Shown here: piece by piece, positions 23,113 to 34,706 of the stretch | Numbering within the stretch: position 1 is the first letter of the stretch | Layout: each line of letters begins with the position of its first letter | From: Zea mays | Taxonomy: Eukaryota; Streptophyta; Magnoliopsida; Poales; Poaceae | Direction of reading: 5' to 3' | DNA length: 64,000 bases | NCBI RefSeq assembly: GCF_902167145.1 | Contig: NC_050097.1 | Location: forward strand, 138,533,982 to 138,597,981 | The notes under the pieces: generated by a model | Told to the model about the DNA's origin: nothing | Databases searched by the model: none | The model's input: the letters and a program-made list of their open reading frames with translations, nothing else | Made by a program: the position numbers and the translations under genes

Positions 23113-26100
23113 TCAATCCAAGTTCCGCGAATCTAGGACATTTAGCTCACTACGCAGCCTGCAAAAGGTCTTTTCATCTAAAGGCTTAGTGAAGATATCG
23201 GCTAGCTGGTTCTTGGTGCTAACATGAAACACTTCGATATCTCCCTTTTGCTGGTGGTCTCTCAAAAAGTGATGCCGGATGTCAATGTGCTTTGTGCGGC
23301 TGTGTTCAACAGGATTTTCCGCCATGCGGATAGCACTCTCATTATCACATAGGAGTGGGACTTTGCTCAGATTGTAGCCAAAGTCCCTGAGGGTTTGCCT
23401 CATCCAAAGTAGTTGCACGCAACACTGTCCTGCGGCAACGTACTCGGCCTCAGCGGTGGATAGGGCAACGGAAGTTTGTTTCTTAGAGTTCCATGACACC
23501 AGGGACCTTCCTAAGAATTGGCACGTCCCCGATGTACTCTTCCTATCGACCTTACATCCAGCATAGTCGGAATCTGAATATCCAATCAAGTCAAAGGTAG
23601 ACCCCTTTGGATACCAGAGCCCGAAGCAAGGCGTAGCAACTAAATATCTAAGGATTCGCTTCACTGCTACTAAGTGACACTCCTTAGGATCGGATTGAAA
23701 TCTAGCACACATGCATACGCTAAGCATAATATCCGGTCTACTAGCACACAAATAAAGTAAAGACCCTATCATAGACCGGTATGCTTTTTGATCAACGGAC
23801 TTACCTCCTTTGTTGAGGTCGGTGTGTCCGTTAGTTCCCATCGGCGTCTTTGCGGGCTTGGCGTCCTTCATCCCAAACCGCTTTAGCAAGTCTTGCGTGT
23901 ACTTCGTTTGGGAGATGAAGGTGCCGTCCTTGAGTTGCTTCACTTGGAACCCAAGGAAGTAGTTCAACTCGCCCATCATCGACATCTCAAATTTCTGCGT
24001 CATCACCCTGCTAAACTCTTCACAAGACTTTTTATTAGTAGAACCAAATATTATGTCGTCGACATAAATTTGGCACACAAAAAGATCACCATCACAAGTC
24101 TTAGTAAAAAGAGTTGGATCGACTTTCCCAACCTTGAAAGCATTAGCAATTAGAAAGTCTCTAAGGCATTCATACCATGCTCTTGGGGCTTGCTTAAGTC
24201 CATAGAGCGCCTTAGAGAGCTTACACACATGGTCGGGGTACCGTTCATCCTCGAAGCCAGGGGGTTGCTCTACGTACACCTCCTCCTTGATTGGCCCGTT
24301 GAGGAAAGCGCTCTTCACATCCATTTGGAACAACCTGAAAGAATGGTGAGCGGCATATGCTAGCAAAATACGAATGGACTCTAGCCTAGCCACAGGAGCA
24401 AAAGTCTCCTCAAAGTCCAAACCTGCGACTTGGGCATAACCTTTTGCCACAAGTCGAGCCTTGTTCCTCGTCACCACCCCGTGCTCGTCCTGTTTGTTGC
24501 GGAACACCCACTTGGTTCCCACAACGTTTTGCTTGGGACGAGGTACCAGTGTCCAAACTTCATTGCACTTGAAGTTGTTGAGCTCCTCTTGCATGGCCAA
24601 CACCCAGTCCGAATCTAGCAAGGCCTCTTCTACCCTGAAAGGCTCAATAGAAGAGACAAAGGAGTAATGCTCACAAAAATTAACTAATCGAGATCGAGTA
24701 GTTACTCCCTTGCTAATATCACCCAGAATTTGGTCGACGGGATGATCCCTTTGAATCATTGCTCGAACTTGGGTTGGAGGTGCCGGTTGCGCTTCTTCCT
24801 CCATCACATGATCATCTTGTGCTCCCCCTTGATCACACGCCTCCTGTTGATGAACCTGTTCATCGTCTTGAGTTGGGGGATGCACTATAGTTGAGGAAGA
24901 AGGTTGATCTTGCTCCTTTTGTTCCTGTGGTCGTACATCACCAATCGCCATGGTTCGTATAGCGGCCGTCGGAACATCTTCTTCATCTACATCATCAAAA
25001 TCAACAACTTGCTCTCTTGGAGAGCCATTAGTCTCATCAAATACAACGTTGCTAGAGACTTCAACCAAACCCGATGATTTGTTGAAGACCCTATACGCCT
25101 TTGTATTTGAGTCATAACCTAACAAAAACCCTTCTACGGCTTTGGGAGCAAACTTAGAATTTCTACCCTTCTTCACTAGAATGTAGCATTTGCTCCCAAA
25201 TACACGAAAGTAAGATACATTGGGTTTGTTACCGGTTAGAAGCTCATACGACGTCTTCTTGAGGAGGCGGTGAAGGTAGACCCTATTGATGGCGTGGCAA
25301 GCCGTGTTCACGGCTTCCGACCAAAAGCACTCGGGGGTCTTGAACTCTCCAAGCATCGTTCTCGCCATATCGATTAGCGTCCTGTTCTTCCTTTCTACCA
25401 CACCATTTTGCTGTGGTGTGTAGGGAGCGGAGAACTCGTGCTTGATCCCTTCCTCCTCAAGGTACTCCTCCACTTGAAGGTTCTTGAACTCGGACCCGTT
25501 GTCGCTCCTTATCTTCTTCACCTTGAGCTCAAACTCATTTTGTGCTCTCCTTAGGAAGCGCTTGAGGGTCCCTTGGGTTTCAGACTTATCCTGCAAAAAG
25601 AACACCCAAGTGAAGCGGGAAAAGTCATCAACAATAACTAGACCATACTTACTTCCTCCTATGCTTAGATAGGCGACAGGTCCGAAGAGGTCCATATGTA
25701 GCAGCTCCAGGGGTCTTGATGTGGTCATCACATTCTTGCTATGATGCGCTCCTCCCACTTGTTTACCTGCTTGACAAGCTACACAAGGTCTATCTTTTTC
25801 GAAAGTAACATTGGTTAGACCTATCACGTGTTCTCCCTTTAGAAGCTTGTGAAGGTTCTTCATCCCCACATGTGCTAAGCGACGATGCCACAGCCAGCCC
25901 ATGCTAGTCTTAGCTATTAAGCATGCATCTAGACCGGCCTCTTCTTTTGCAAAATCAACTAAGTAAAGTTTGCCATCTAGTACACCCTTAAAAGCTAATG
26001 AACCATCACTTCTTCTAAAGACAGACACATCTACATTTGTAAATAGACAATTATATCCCATTTTGCATAATTGACTAACAGATAGCAAGTTATATCCAAG

Positions 26101-26370
26101 AGACTCAACTAAAAACACATTAGAGATAGAGTGCTCATTTGAAATAGCAATTTTACCTAATCCTTTTACCTTGCCTTGATTCCCATCACCGAATATAATT
26201 GAATCTTGGGAATCCTTGTTTTTGACGTAGGAGGTGAACATCTTCTTCTCCCCCGTCATATGGTTTGTGCATCCGCTGTCGATAATCCAGCTTGAACCCC
26301 CGGATGCATAAACCTGCAAGGCAAATTTAGGCTTGGGGCTTAGGTACCCAACTCTTGTTGGGTCCTTCAA
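23113..26370 (-). CDS. Sirevirus Pol polyprotein, open (protease, integrase, RT, RNase H)
   Basis: One 1,085-codon frame. The protease site [11 protein letters not shown] lies near residues 31-41. GAG-pre and the integrase HHCC finger (HRRLAH ... CVACQAGK) are near 160-205. Integrase core residues are D in MDLFGPV (about 226), D in SDNGSEF (about 290) and E in VERKNRT (about 325). RT carries YVDDIIFG near 767. RNase H has YSDSDYAGC (about 930) and [11 protein letters not shown], and the tail includes LADIFTKPL. All catalytic motifs are present. The frame overlaps the gag end (26370-26327) in another phase. The true N-terminus, by frameshift or processing, is not determined. Confidence 0.92.
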   Translation of the reverse strand: MKDPTRVGYLSPKPKFALQVYASGGSSWIIDSGCTNHMTGEKKMFTSYVKNKDSQDSIIFGDGNQGKVKGLGKIAISNEHSISNVFLVESLGYNLLSVSQLCKMGYNCLFTNVDVSVFRRSDGSLAFKGVLDGKLYLVDFAKEEAGLDACLIAKTSMGWLWHRRLAHVGMKNLHKLLKGEHVIGLTNVTFEKDRPCVACQAGKQVGGAHHSKNVMTTSRPLELLHMDLFGPVAYLSIGGSKYGLVIVDDFSRFTWVFFLQDKSETQGTLKRFLRRAQNEFELKVKKIRSDNGSEFKNLQVEEYLEEEGIKHEFSAPYTPQQNGVVERKNRTLIDMARTMLGEFKTPECFWSEAVNTACHAINRVYLHRLLKKTSYELLTGNKPNVSYFRVFGSKCYILVKKGRNSKFAPKAVEGFLLGYDSNTKAYRVFNKSSGLVEVSSNVVFDETNGSPREQVVDFDDVDEEDVPTAAIRTMAIGDVRPQEQKEQDQPSSSTIVHPPTQDDEQVHQQEACDQGGAQDDHVMEEEAQPAPPTQVRAMIQRDHPVDQILGDISKGVTTRSRLVNFCEHYSFVSSIEPFRVEEALLDSDWVLAMQEELNNFKCNEVWTLVPRPKQNVVGTKWVFRNKQDEHGVVTRNKARLVAKGYAQVAGLDFEETFAPVARLESIRILLAYAAHHSFRLFQMDVKSAFLNGPIKEEVYVEQPPGFEDERYPDHVCKLSKALYGLKQAPRAWYECLRDFLIANAFKVGKVDPTLFTKTCDGDLFVCQIYVDDIIFGSTNKKSCEEFSRVMTQKFEMSMMGELNYFLGFQVKQLKDGTFISQTKYTQDLLKRFGMKDAKPAKTPMGTNGHTDLNKGGKSVDQKAYRSMIGSLLYLCASRPDIMLSVCMCARFQSDPKECHLVAVKRILRYLVATPCFGLWYPKGSTFDLIGYSDSDYAGCKVDRKSTSGTCQFLGRSLVSWNSKKQTSVALSTAEAEYVAAGQCCVQLLWMRQTLRDFGYNLSKVPLLCDNESAIRMAENPVEHSRTKHIDIRHHFLRDHQQKGDIEVFHVSTKNQLADIFTKPLDEKTFCRLRSELNVLDSRNLD

Positions 26371-28716
26371 GGTTAGTCACAATTGTCTTAGGGACCCAAA
26401 TGCAAGTTTTATCACCCTTGCATTTTGCCCCTAACTTCCTAGCAACTATCTTCCTATCCTTTCTACAAATAGCAAAGGAAGCATTTAAAGCATGATAAAT
26501 TGTAGAAGGACCATCCAAAACTTTCCTAGCAACATGAACAATATTCTTTCTAGGCACATGATGAATATTTTTCCTAGGCATATCTCTACCATGCATATAG
26601 GAAGAACTGGGAGCAAACATAGCATAAGAATCATAGGCATGTGAATCAAAAGCATTACAACTCCTATGAGACTGTCTTCTATCATTGTACATAAAAGCAT
26701 GGTTCTTTTTAGTACTACTTGCCATAGGGGCCTTCCCTTTCTCCTTGGCGGAGATGGGAGCCTTATGGCTTGTTAAGTTCTTGGCTTCCCTCTTGAAGCC
26801 AAGCCCATCCTTAATTGAGGGGTGTCTACCAATCGTGTAGGCATCCCTAGCAAATTTTAGTTTATCAAAATAACTTTTGCTAGCCTTAAGTTGGGCATTA
26901 AGACTAGCCAGTTCATCATTTAACTTTGCAATAGAAGCTATGTGTTCACTACAAGCATCAATATCAAAATCTTTACATCTATTGCAAATAACAACATTTT
27001 CTACACAAGTTGTTGATTTACTAGCTATTTCTAACTTAGCATTCAAATTATCATTAATGCTCCTTAAGCTAGAAATTGTCTCATGGCAAGAAGATAATTC
27101 ACAAGAAATCATTTCATTTCTCTTAACTTCTAAGGCATGAGATTTTTGTGCTTCTACAAATTTGTCATGTTCTTCATACAACAAGTCCTCTTGTTTTTCT
27201 AAAAGCCTATTCTTCTCATTCAAGGCATCAATTAATTCATTAATTTTATCTACCTTGGTTCTATCTAGGCCCTTAAATAAACATGAATAATCTATTTCAT
27301 CCTCATCACTAGATTCGTCCTCACTTGAAGAAGCATAAGTGGAGTTTTGAGTACATACCTTCTTCTCCCTTGCCATAAGGCATGTGTGACGCTCGTTGGG
27401 GAAGAGGGATGACTTGTTGAAGGCGGTGGCGGCGAGTCCTTCATTGTCGGAGTCGGACGAGGAGCAATCCGAATCCCACTCCTTGCCAAGATGTGCCTCG
27501 CCCTTTGCCTTCTTATAGTTCTTCTTCTTCTCCCTCTGGTTCCCTTGATCCTGATCACTATCATTGTCAGGACAGTTAGCAATAAAATGATCAATCTTAC
27601 CGCATTTGAAGCATGAGCGCTTCCCCTTGGCTTTGGTCTTGCTTGGCTGTCCCTTGCGTCCCTTAAGCGCTGTCTTGAAGCGCTTGATGATGAGGGCCAT
27701 TTCTTCATCGTTTAGCCCTGCCGCCTCAACTTGCGCTACCTTGCTAGGTAACGCCTCCTTGCTCCTTGTTGCCTTGAGAGCAATGGGTTGAGGCTCATGG
27801 ATTGGACCGTTCAACACGTTGTCCACGTACCTCGCCTCCTTGATCATCATTCGCCCGCTTACGAATTTTCCAAGGACTTCTTTGGGCGACATTTTGGTGT
27901 ACCTGGGATTCTCACGAATATTATTCACCAAATGAGGATCAAGAACGGTAAAGGACCTTAGCATCAGTCGGACGACGTCGTGGTCCGTCCATCGTGCGCT
28001 TCCGTAGCTCCTTATTTTGTTGATAAGGGTCTTGAGCCGGTTGTATGTTTGGGTTGGCTCCTCGCCCCTTATCATTGCGAACCGTCCAAGCTCGCCCTCC
28101 ACCAACTCCATCTTGGTGAGCAAGGTGATGTCGTTCCCCTCATGAGAAATCTTGAGGGTGTCCCAGATCTGCTTGGCATTGTCCAAGCCGCTCACTTTAT
28201 GGTACTCGTCCCTGCACAAGGAGGCTAACAACACAGTAGTGGCTTGTGCATTTCTATGAATTTGTTCATTAATGAAAATAGGACTATCCAAGCTATCGAA
28301 CTTCATTCCACTTTCCACAATCTCCCATATGCTCGGATGGAGAGAGAACAGGTGACTACGCATTTTGTGGCTCCAAAATCCGTAGTCCTCTCCATCAAAG
28401 TGAGGAGGTTTGCAAGTGGAATGGAGAGCAAATGAGTATTTGTACTTTGCGGAATACGAGAGTAGTCAAAAGAAAAGTTCAAATTAACCGGTTTTCTTCT
28501 CTCGTAGTCGTTGTGGTCGTCGTCCTTTTGGGAAGAGGTAGACTCATCACTGTCGTCGTAGTAGACAATTTCCTTGATGCGTCTTGTCTTCTTCTTCTTC
28601 CCATCTTTCCGTCTATGGCCCGAGCCCGAGTCGGTAGGCTTGTCATCCTTCGGCTCGTTGACGAAAGACTCCTTGTCTTTGTCGTTGATCACGATTCCCT
28701 TCCCCTTAGGATCCAT
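26327..28716 (-). pseudogene. Sirevirus Gag of element B, one frameshift
   Basis: Starts at 28716 (MDPKGKGIVI), with a Lys/Asp/Ser-rich head. The frame shifts at about 28410-28425, where one base appears to be missing in the stretch before FDGEDYGFWS. The rest is open from there to 26327. It holds the UBN2-type gag domain (MRSHLFSLHPSIW ... WDTLKISHEG), the knuckle CFKCGKIDHFIANC, coiled coils and a C-terminal WVPK motif. It is otherwise intact. A single-base assembly error is an alternative. Confidence 0.85.
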
Positions 28717-28765
28717 CTCTTCGGGCGATTAGTCCCTTTGTGAAGAGAACGGCTTTGATACCAAT

Positions 28766-29903
28766 TGAGAGCACCTAGAGGGGGGGGGTGAATAGGTGAT
28801 CCTGTAAAACTTGAAAACTTAAGCCACAAAAACTTGGTTAAGTGTTAGCACAATAATCACCAAGTGGCTAGAGAGAAGAACTTGCACAATACGATAACCA
28901 CAAAGAGATCAACACAGAGATGACACAGTGGTTTATCCCATGGTTCGGCCAAGTACAAAACTTGCCTATTCCACGTTGTGGCGTCCCGACGGACGAGAGT
29001 TGCACTCAACTCCTCTCAAGTGATCCAATGATCAACTTGAATACCATGGTGTTTTGCTTTTCTTTTCTTATTCCGTTCGCGAGGAATCTCCACAACTTGG
29101 AGCCTCTCGCCCTTACACTTTTGATGTTCACAAAGAATCACGGAGTAAGTGAGGAATGAGCAACACACACAAGACTCAAAAATCAGAGCAACAACATGCA
29201 CACAAGTCGCACAAAGAGCTCGCAACACAATCCAATGAGTTTCCAACTCAACTAGAGCTCTAGATGCTATCACAAAGAAACAGATGCGTGGAATCGAAGT
29301 CTCGGTGCTTAGGATTGCTTTGAGTATGCTTGGTGTCGTCCTCCACGCGCCTAGGGGTCCCTTTTATAGCCCCAAGGCAGCTAGGAGCCGTTGAGAGCAA
29401 TCTGGGAAGGCAATTCTTGCCTTCTGCCGTCTGGCGCACCGGACAGTCCGGTGCCCCCTTCTAGCCGTTGGCTCGGCCACGTGTCCCGCGCAGATCGCGC
29501 GGCCGACCGTTGGCCCGGCCGTCCATTGGCTCACCGGACAGTCCGGTGCACACCGGACAGTCCGGTGAATTATAGTCGTACGTCGCCGGTGAATTCCCGA
29601 GAGCGGCCACTTCGCTCGAACCAGCCTGGCGCACTGGACACTGTCCGGTGCACCACCGGACAGTCCGATGCTCCCAGACTGAGCAGATTCTTGGCTGCTC
29701 GAGCCAAGACATTTTCAATTGGACTTTTCCTGTTTCCAGCACTTAGACACAACACATTAGTCTTTAAAACAATGTACTAAGTCTGAGAAACATACCTTTA
29801 TCCTTGATTTGTACTTTGTCCACCATTTTACACTTAGGCACTTGTGTTGGACACTAAATCACCAAAATACTTAGAAATGGCCCAAGGGCACATTTCCCTT
29901 TCA
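28766..29903 (-). repeat. 5' LTR of Sirevirus B
   Basis: Near-identical to 21034-22284 except for the missing 116-bp segment and a longer G run after CCTAGAG. Palindromic CCGGACAGTCCGG copies remain near 29440 and 29535-29570. Confidence 0.9.
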
Positions 29904-30231
29904 GCAACAGACTAAACAGACCCAATCTGCTCCTCCCCAAGCAAGCACTCCAGCAGGACCTGTTGCTCCTAATACATCCACAAATAGTTCATGCTTCAAA
30001 TGTGGATAGGCCGTCATTATGCCAACTATTGTCCCAACTGGGCTGCTTACACCACTCCAGCTCTGATGAAGCAAGGTCAGGCCTCTAGAGGTAAGAGTCA
30101 GGCCTTATCCGTCAATCGGGGACAAGTCAACCACGTGGAAGCAGAAGCTGAACCCGAGGAACCCTAAAACCCGGAAGAGGTGCCGGTTGAAGGTGTAGAA
30201 GCCAGTGAAGAACGCAACAAGCAAAAAGATT

Positions 30232-30451
30232 AAAGTATATATATAGGAAGTAGTATTTGTAAGACCTGAATAATACCTTAGGTAGTATCTAGTTCTTTAT
30301 TAGTTTAGGAACAATAATAAAGTTTATTTGAACCTATGTTTTAATAACAAGTTATGCATCATGCTAAGATTCTTGATTGTGCATATGTTTTGAGACAAAA
30401 ATACATCCTTTTTCTTACTAATCTCAAGGACGAGATTATTTTTAAGGGGGT
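30232..30451 (+). other. 3' non-coding end and purine tract of G
   Basis: AT-rich sequence after gag ending in AAGGACGAGATTATT and a purine tract (AAGGGGG) at about 30443-30449. No pol sequence. Confidence 0.65.
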
Positions 30452-31078
30452 TGTTGGGACCATGCTTCGTCGCCGAAGGTCCTGCAAAAAGAAACAGCTT
30501 CAGCTGAAGCTGCTTGAACATGATGCCGAAGATACCGTTCACGAAGCTTTGGAACTACATTATATCCGAAGACGAAGGATCGAACCGACTTAAAGATAAA
30601 CTGACCTTTTAGCCTTCAATGGTCTGAGTCATTGTTGTAAACTTTTATGAGGGGCATAATTGTAATTCTTCATGAGCTGTGTCCTGTGCCTATAAATAGT
30701 GAACAGTATTCCTTTACTGTTCACGCATTCCTGTAATTGCTAACGCATCACTCGGGAATTATTGCTTGTCAAGGCAAAGGTATAAATGTGCCTAATCGTT
30801 GTGTTCAAATATCTAAAATTCATATAGTGATATACGTGAATGATGTTATTTAATTTCGATGTATTAATCTCTAATGTTTCATGTTTTACCTTAATTTGTA
30901 TTAACTCTATAAGTTTAATTACAAAGGTAAAACCTTCGTAATATTATGCCTGTGACCTTCGTCCGAAGCTCATTTGATCCTTGTGGAGATAATGCTTCGA
31001 TGGACGAAGGGCATTGATATTTAACATTTTGTGTTGCCTTGTTCTTAATTCATAGCATTTGAGAGCAAGTCCCCAACA
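30452..31078 (+). mobile_element. Solo LTR I of a cinful/zeon-like gypsy
   Basis: 627 bp from TGTTGGGACC to CCCCAACA, with a plus-strand TATA box (TATAAATAG, 30691-30699). Flanks are GGGGT (30447-30451) and GGAGT (31079-31083), a target duplication with one change. The end (GCATTTGAGAGCAAGTCCCC) is the reverse complement of the start of E's LTR, so the two are the same family in opposite orientation. No internal sequence accompanies it. Confidence 0.8.
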
Positions 31079-31089
31079 GGAGTAGAATT

Positions 31090-32278
31090 TGTAACACCCA
31101 AAAATCATATTTTGGGATTCATAAGAGTTTTTGCCAAAATATTTGAGTTAAAAAATTTGGAACTAGGATTTAACTTGAGACATGAAAACAAATAAATAAT
31201 AAAATGACGATAAAATGGGAGTGTTCCTCTCATGAACCATATCATTAATATTTTGAGATGTTTAACTAAAGAACTTCTGATAAAATATTACCCAACCTCC
31301 TCCTCTAAAACTAAATAAGTATTAAACATTAAACTTTGAATGAATACTTAAATTGATTATACATTCAAAATAATGACTTCTTTGAAATAAGTGAAGCATC
31401 CTATCTAAATAAATAAAATAAAGCTTTGCATCTGCAGAGTATAGGGAGGTTCTCGGGTCGAAATGCTGCGATGGCCGTTCGGACGTGGGATTCCTATGCT
31501 TCCTTCGTCCTGAAACCGTAGTGGGTATTCTCGAACTAGTGGAACTTTGGAAAGGCCTTGAAGTGCTACCCTGCCTCGCTTCCTCGGTAGAGGTGTATGG
31601 GGTCCGTACAACCCTGTGGCAAATGGGTAACACGACTTGTGGGTAAAGATGTGCAACCTCTGCAGAGTGTAAAACTGGTATATCAGCCGTGCTCGCGGTC
31701 AAGAGCGACTCAGGACTCTCGCATGATTAATTTATGGAACTAAACTTAATCTGTCATATGCATTGCATCGTGGGTGTTATTATCAATTGTGATCTCTTAT
31801 TATTTGGGTTGGTATCTACTTACACTTAGTAATTGCTAATAAAATTTTCACCAAATCTAAAAGCAATGCTCAGCTTTAACTATCTCCTTTGGTAAGCCTT
31901 ACACTTCACATGAGCTCCCACATTTGGTGAGTTCATTCACATTATTCCCCACAACATGCTGAGCGATGAACGTATGTGAGCTCACCCTTGCTGTACTCAC
32001 ATCCCCCCAGGTCAAGAATAGGTACCACAAGATGAGGTGCATGAAGGATGGTGCGATGAGTTTGTGACTGGTCTAGGCTGTCGTCTCCCAGTCAACTTTG
32101 GGTTACTGGATCGTTGTCTTCGTATGATGTAATTAGTTAACTATTTTGTACAGAACTCTGTTATACATTAATGATGTGATATTTGTTTATGTACCATGAA
32201 TCATCATATGTGTGAGACTTGATCCTAGCACACATTTGATTCACGCCTAAGTTTGGACCCCTAAATCCGGGTATGATA
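31090..32278 (+). repeat. 3' LTR of G with large internal deletion
   Basis: Starts TGTAACACCC like the 5' LTR and matches it to about 31430. It then jumps to sequence equivalent to 18643 and continues to the end, CCGGGTATGATA (mutated from GTGTGACA). About 2.2 kb of LTR is missing. Confidence 0.85.
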
Positions 32279-32730
32279 GGTGTGCTTCATTGTCCCTTCG
32301 GAACACCTAAAACAGACTTAAAAACAATTGACAATCTCATGTTTTGAGGAGTTTGAGCAGGAGAAGGTCCCCAACAGTAGCCCTCGTGGTATTAGTTCTT
32401 TTCTCATAACAAGCTCAAACCATAGAATAAACTAATGAGGCCTTATGCTGAAGGTCCGAAAAATACCTTTCGGATCTCGTTTTGAAAATGATTTTTTTGA
32501 ACATATGTTTTTACAAATCCCTAACAAGTGGAACCATTTTGCAGCGAGTGTGGGCAAGTGGAATCTCGATTAACGTGTCACTTTTGTATGCAAAGAGAGA
32601 AGACCAACGACTGAGTACAACATTAATTGTTATTTCCCTCCTGCTACCATCACTTTCTCTGTCTTAGAAGCTTACTTATAACTAGTGCTTTTCCACAAGA
32701 CTTTGTGTTTTCTAGCTTCATTGCTTTGAG

Positions 32731-33062
32731 AGATGATAGGAGAGAAGGCAAACCTTGAGCTTGCCTTGGTTCCTACTTCTGAAGAGATCTGAACCATTGC
32801 AAGCAAATATTTGGTTAGTGCAACTAGAGTGTTTATTGAAAGTGAAGCCAGGGTAGCCTGGCTAGACTAATAGAGGTGTCTGGAAATGAGAGCGAGGATC
32901 TAAATCTTGAGGATGACAGTAATGACATCCGACCATCGAAGTTGACGCATGTAAGCTTTGGGAAGTCAACAATTATGAGTGGTCATATTCAAGTTCTAAA
33001 GAACACAAAGTATATATTTGATATCGACTCGTTCAGATTGGCTGGAGGAGACTGAAATGGAA
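32731..33062 (+). pseudogene. Degenerate reverse-oriented gypsy ORF of element H (Transposase_28-linked type)
   Basis: On the plus strand, opposite to H itself, a decayed frame reads EKANLELALVPTSEEI, then after stops PSKLTHVSFGKSTIMSG and KYIFDIDSFRLAGGD. The FGKSTI motif and what follows align with the ORF of E at 63289-63390. It stops short of the conserved Transposase_28 block, being cut at about 33062. Confidence 0.55.
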
Positions 33063-33079
33063 ATAGGCTAATAAGCCAT

Positions 33080-33800
33080 TTCTATAAGTTTTGGTCATTG
33101 AATTTCCAACACAACGTCATGGACTAACTTGGTTGCTAAGAGTATGAGTGTAGGTTCAATATAGTGCAAATTGGAGAACTCAAGTCCAAAAGAGCTCAAA
33201 AGAGGCCTAGAAATGCAACTGTGTGCTAAAAGGGTAAATCTTTGAGGTTTTAACCTTTAGATAAGTTGTGTATGCTAATACAATGTTTCTAGCACTTGTG
33301 TTTGCACTCTAACTCCTTGTAGAAAATGTGCTTTTTGGAGTCAGTTTGGGCCATAACTTAAATCATGGAGAAAATATGAGAAAAATGTGAGTTTCCTGAC
33401 TTAATCAATTTGATTATGTGCTAACAATATTTGTCTAAGTCACAGGGAAGCTCACAAGAAAGGTCAAATCGTTAAATGGAAGAAGTTAGGCTCAAATGAG
33501 TTTAACTTGGGCTACCCAGACTTCTGCTTTGGGTAGCCTGGCGCATCAGACCACCTGTATGGGTGAACTGCTCAGTCTTAGGAATTATTTTTTTTATAAT
33601 TCATTGGACCATCTATTATGGAGGACCGGACCTCGGCGATAATGGATACTTGGCGCGCAATGGCTAGTTCCAATGGTGGGTGACATGTGGCGGTCCGATG
33701 GTGGACTAGACTGGTCTGATGTCAGCCCAACTTGGAAGGGTTCAGTCAAGATCCTGGGAGAGCCGCGATAGGACTCGGTCTAGTGGTACACTGGACCAGT
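33080..33800 (+). repeat. Old Sirevirus-like LTR remnant
   Basis: The opening resembles Sirevirus LTR sequence (TTTTGGTCATTGAATTTCCA). Later parts hold degenerate GGTCCGATGGTGGACTAGAC-type repeats. No gene. Borders uncertain. Confidence 0.4.
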
Positions 33801-33814
33801 CTAGTACGCTATTT

Positions 33815-34706
33815 CGTTGTGTGTTTTGATGATCAACATAGCCCGTGGACTAATGACTTTGCTAGTGTTTGTATTTGCAGTTCACATGATGCTAAAGTGA
33901 CATGGACTGAGGCATTGAGGAAGTAATACCTCAAAAGAAGACATTAAGAAGACCGTATGTGAAGATCAACAAGTATTAAGCAAAGTCCAAGCCATGAAGA
34001 AAAGTGTTGCCACTGCCGGACCGTCGGGCTGAGAGCACCGAACTATCCGATGCCACACCACCTGACTGTACGGTGCACCAGGGAACAGTATCCCAACGGC
34101 TAGTTCCTGGTGGTACTGTGGAGGGAGCCACCGGACCGTCCAGTGCAAGCGGACAGCGTCAATGGTCACCTGCCAGCGTCAGATCCAATGGCTAGTGGCG
34201 CACCGGACAGAGCACCAGACTGTCCGGTGTGCCGTAGAGAGCAGCAGCTTTTCTCCAACAACTATATTTGAGTTGGCACCTATATATAGTCCACCCAACC
34301 GGTCATTTGAAGGTGTGGGAGCCCAAGCAACATACCAACACATGTTATAGACATTTCCAAGTGCTCAAACACCCAAGTGCTTGATAGACTCACTCAGTGA
34401 TTAGCATAGGTGCTTTGCAAAGTGCTTAGGTTAGTTATATCGCTTATGCTCTTGCTCTATGTGATTCCTAGTTAGTTGAGTGAGTTTAGAAAACCACACA
34501 ACCCCTCGGCTCTTGCACGAGTCGTTGTAATTGTACCGAGTGGGGCGAGATTCTTGCGAGACCGTGACAACCAAGTTTGTGTCATGGCCACCACCGTTTA
34601 CTGGAGGGAATGAGGCCCGCGGAGGTTTGGCCAGAAGCTCGATAGTGGAGACGGCGGGGAGCATCCGAGAGGAGCCGGAATCGAAGCACCACTTGCACAT
34701 GGAGAA
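33815..34706 (+). repeat. Truncated, degenerate Sirevirus LTR, plus orientation
   Basis: Matches element A's LTR from GTTTTGATGATCAACA to about GCACATGGAGAAG, with many substitutions. The TATA region (CCTATATATAG) is near 34280. It stops abruptly at 34706 against a reversed LTR. Confidence 0.75.

Larger units (their letters stand above)
21034..29903 (-). mobile_element. Element B: Sirevirus (Ty1-copia) with gag and full pol
   Basis: 8,870 bp with GCAAC target duplication (21029-21033 and 29904-29908), inserted in G's gag. On the minus strand the 5' LTR is 29903-28766 and the primer site TGGTATCAAAGCC is at 28763-28751. Then come gag, pol, a non-coding stretch with several purine tracts, and the 3' LTR at 22284-21034. 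TATA box on the minus strand at 21634-21627. LTRs are 1,138 and 1,251 bp. They differ by one 116-bp deletion and roughly a dozen substitutions, nearly all transitions, so the insertion is fairly young. Confidence 0.95.
20124..30231 (+). pseudogene. Gypsy gag of element G, broken by stops and by insertion of B
   Basis: A Retrotrans_gag-type capsid domain (DWWDAYCAAN, WAEFSTHFRNYHFP, YAPGEVDDDEKKQELFLEG) lies at 20475-20882. A Gln/Arg repeat region precedes it. In-frame stops occur at 20259, 20268, 20472 and 20880, with more after. Element B enters at 21034. Beyond it at 29909 the reading resumes (Gln/Pro-rich), then a knuckle CFKCG, then GHYANYCP after a frameshift near 30008. It ends about 30231. 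Most stops fit C-to-T or G-to-A change. Confidence 0.85.
9885..32278 (+). mobile_element. Element G: non-autonomous gypsy with very long LTRs and gag only
   Basis: Target duplication GGTGT flanks it. The 5' LTR is 9885-19484, minus A, about 3,358 bp, from TGTAACACCC to GTGTGACA. A methionine-tRNA-type primer site (TGGTATCAAAGG, 19489-19500) follows. A broken gag (20124 to about 30231, split by B) is the only coding sequence. Then comes a purine tract (AAGGGGG, 30443-30449, split from the LTR by solo LTR I) and the 3' LTR at 31090-32278. No protease, RT or integrase sequence exists between gag and the tract, so it must have used another element's enzymes. Confidence 0.85.
9185..32377 (-). mobile_element. 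Element H: 3' LTR of a minus-strand gypsy, split by element G
   Basis: The LTR starts TGTTGGTCACC at 9185. It is interrupted at 9884 by G (target duplication GGTGT at 9880-9884 and 32279-32283) and resumes at 32284, ending CCCCAACA at 32377. The TATA box is on the minus strand (TATAAATA, 9510-9503). No primer-binding site follows 32377; instead a G-rich tract reads on the minus strand (CACGAGGGCTAC before TGTTGGGG), as expected beside a 3' LTR. The element therefore runs minus, and its 5' LTR was not found. CTTCG/CGAAG-rich LTR sequence links it to element E and to the cinful/zeon-like gypsy group. Confidence 0.6.
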
